A stretch of DNA of 6,903 nucleotides from assembly GCA_028278625.1 (NCBI GenBank), contig JANQDY010000232.1, forward strand, positions 1 to 6,903, in the 5' to 3' direction. Below are positions 5,501 through 6,903 of this stretch, one piece after another. Position numbers and translations under genes: made by a program. Each line of letters opens with the position of its first letter. Positions within the stretch are counted from its first letter, which is position 1. The DNA comes from Thermodesulfobacteriota bacterium. Lineage in GTDB: Bacteria; Desulfobacterota; DSM-4660; Desulfatiglandales; Desulfatiglandaceae. The notes under the pieces are model-generated. The model made no database searches and was not told where the DNA came from. It saw nothing but the letters and a program-made list of their open reading frames with translations.

Positions 5501-6271
5501 ATGGCTCTCTTGGAAGTTCGGAATTTAACGGTGACGTTTGGAGGCCTTACCGCGGTTAACGAGGTGAACCTCAAGTTGGACCGGAATTCCGTCCTCGGCG
5601 TGATCGGCCCGAACGGGGCGGGCAAAACGACGCTGTTCAATCTCATATCGGGATTTATAAGGCCTTCGTCAGGGGACGTGTTCTGGGACGGCGGGAATAT
5701 CACCCGCCGCAAACCTCATCAGATCGCAGCCCTGGGTTTGGTGAGGACCTTTCAGGCCAATACGGTGTACAGGGATGCCTCCGTCTTTGAGAACATCCTG
5801 CGTGCACAGTATCTGTATGCCAAAACGAACCTGCTCCAGGGCATTTTGAACACCGGAAAATATCGGCAGGAAGAGGAAGCGTCGGCGTCGAGGGTCATGG
5901 AGATCACGGAGTTCATGGAACTGAGCGACAGATCTTCTGACCTGGCCGGAAGTCTGCCTCACGGGCTGCAGCGAAAACTGGGCATCGCCATGGCCATGGC
6001 GTGCGGTCCCAAGGTGATCATGCTGGATGAGCCCGCGGCCGGTCTGAATCCGAGCGACTCCGTTCATCTGCGGGAAAAGATCAAAGATCTCCGAAAAGAG
6101 GGCATCGGCGTGATGCTGGTGGAACATGATATGAAAGTGGTCATGGGGGTATGTGATTACATTATTGTCCTGAATTACGGCCGGAAAATTGCGGAGGGGA
6201 GCCCAAGCGAGATCCAGAATGATCCAAGGGTCATTGAGGCGTATCTGGGGGTGGAGGAGAACGGCGAATGA
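5501..6271 (+). CDS. livG: HAAT-family ABC importer ATPase, LivG type
   Basis: This cytoplasmic ATPase should form a heterodimer with LivF and power the LivHM channel. It is 256 aa, normal for LivG. Visible motifs are Walker A GPNGAGKTT (36-44), Q-loop Gln85 in RTFQ, Walker B VIMLDEP (172-178), D-loop AAGLNPSD (179-186) and H-loop His209 in LVEHDM. The C-terminus DPRVIEAYLGVEE is a LivG hallmark. The ABC signature is unusual: LPHGLQRK (152-159), where LivG proteins usually have a form like LPYGQQRR, so the Gln after the Gly is replaced by Leu. The core Gly is kept, so activity is still likely. It starts 4 bp after livM with only a weak purine-rich ribosome binding site (AAAAGAG near 5487-5493), suggesting translational coupling. 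Confidence 0.95.
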   Translation: MALLEVRNLTVTFGGLTAVNEVNLKLDRNSVLGVIGPNGAGKTTLFNLISGFIRPSSGDVFWDGGNITRRKPHQIAALGLVRTFQANTVYRDASVFENILRAQYLYAKTNLLQGILNTGKYRQEEEASASRVMEITEFMELSDRSSDLAGSLPHGLQRKLGIAMAMACGPKVIMLDEPAAGLNPSDSVHLREKIKDLRKEGIGVMLVEHDMKVVMGVCDYIIVLNYGRKIAEGSPSEIQNDPRVIEAYLGVEENGE

Positions 6272-6903
6272 AGACTGAACAACTCAAAATCGATCATATC
6301 GATGTCCTTTACGGTTCCGTGGAGGCAGTAATGGACGTCAGTCTTCATGTGGACCGTGGAGAGGTCATCACGCTTATCGGGGCCAACGGGGCAGGCAAAA
6401 GCACCACCATCAATGCCATCAGCGGAATCCTCAAGCCCGCCAATGGAGAAATATTTTTCGAGGGTTCTTCTCTGAAGGGCCTGAAGTCTAAGAAAATTGT
6501 GGAGACGGGCATTGCTCAGGTCCCTGAAGGGCGCAGGATTTTTCCTCACCTATCAGTCCTTGAAAACCTGAAAATGGGGGCCTATCTGATAAAAGACTCC
6601 AAGAAGATTCATTCAACCCTCGAGATGGTTTACCGGTATTTTCCCGTTCTGAAAAACAGGCAGCAACAGTCGGGAGGCAGTCTCAGCGGCGGGGAGCAGC
6701 AGATGGTGGCCATCGGCAGGGCCCTGATGACCGACCCCAAGCTGCTGTTGATGGACGAACCCACCCTTGGGCTCAGCCCGATCCTTTGTCAGGAGCTGGT
6801 CAAACTCATAAAGGCCATTAACGAGGCCGGGGTCACCATGCTGCTTGTGGAGCAGAACGCGAGGATGGCCCTGGGGTTGGCCGACCGCGGCTACGTTATG
6901 GAA
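6268..6903 (+). CDS. livF: HAAT-family ABC importer ATPase, LivF type (runs off window)
   Basis: This is the second cytoplasmic ATPase of the importer. The window holds 212 residues with no stop; LivF is usually about 233-240 aa, so roughly 20-25 residues are missing. Motifs are Walker A GANGAGKST (38-46), Q-loop Gln84 in AQVPEGRRIFPHLSV, signature LSGGEQQ (139-145), Walker B KLLLMDEP (158-165), D-loop LGLSP (167-171) and VEQNARMAL at the H-loop. Gln196 in place of the usual His is normal for LivF proteins. The ATG overlaps the livG stop as ATGA, and GGAGGAG at 6253-6259 inside livG provides a strong ribosome binding site 8 nt upstream, so the two ATPases are translationally coupled. Its consensus signature contrasts with the altered one in LivG. 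Confidence 0.95.
   Translation, partial: MKTEQLKIDHIDVLYGSVEAVMDVSLHVDRGEVITLIGANGAGKSTTINAISGILKPANGEIFFEGSSLKGLKSKKIVETGIAQVPEGRRIFPHLSVLENLKMGAYLIKDSKKIHSTLEMVYRYFPVLKNRQQQSGGSLSGGEQQMVAIGRALMTDPKLLLMDEPTLGLSPILCQELVKLIKAINEAGVTMLLVEQNARMALGLADRGYVME

Noticed and set aside
6331..6346. GACGTCAGTC within livF as an operator half-site
   Set aside because: It lies in conserved coding sequence and lacks the second arm at the right spacing, so it is probably chance.
1..6903. CRISPR array, insertion sequence, tRNA or phage element
   Set aside because: No spaced direct repeats, transposase motifs, terminal inverted repeats, target duplications or tRNA-like cloverleaf were seen, despite the two broken genes.

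Overview
The window looks like accessory catabolic sequence from a Gram-negative bacterium, most plausibly a fatty-acid- or aromatic-degrading member of the Desulfobacterota (former Deltaproteobacteria). That placement is an inference. It rests on protein style, on mixed base composition, and on the pairing of a LivKHMGF-type ABC importer with a TetR regulator, an AMP-forming acyl-CoA ligase and a thiolase. No marker gene is present to prove it.

Layout. Positions 1-352 carry the start of a thiolase gene that keeps a good ribosome binding site and about 80 family-like residues, then loses homology and stops, so it is a remnant. Positions 353-773 hold no recognisable gene but do contain a promoter and a perfect 7-bp-arm palindrome ahead of a TetR-family regulator gene (774-1409). 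On the minus strand, 1826-1406 is a broken acyl-CoA synthetase gene. It retains its ribosome binding site, start codon and operator, but has an internal deletion or frameshift and no C-terminal two-thirds. Positions 1897-2199 are an AT-rich control region with a terminator-like hairpin, a strong promoter, a second strong palindrome and a leader with a hairpin.

From 2200 to the window end lies a branched-chain-amino-acid-type (HAAT) ABC importer in canonical order: periplasmic binding protein, two permeases and two ATPases. The last gene runs off the window. The binding protein gene is separated from the rest by a 236-bp gap with strong hairpins. The permease and ATPase genes are packed with 4-bp gaps or a 4-bp ATGA overlap.

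How the parts fit. The same operator pattern, TGACTGA-N3-TCAGTC(A/G), lies at the tetR promoter, the acyl-CoA synthetase promoter and the importer promoter. The simplest reading is that this TetR protein represses itself, the ligase and the importer, probably in response to the imported compound or its CoA ester. The ligase and thiolase are now decayed, so the importer and regulator look like the surviving part of a former uptake-and-beta-oxidation module. The importer's substrate cannot be read from sequence and need not be an amino acid. I see no clearly new system; the most useful observations are the local regulon and its partial decay.
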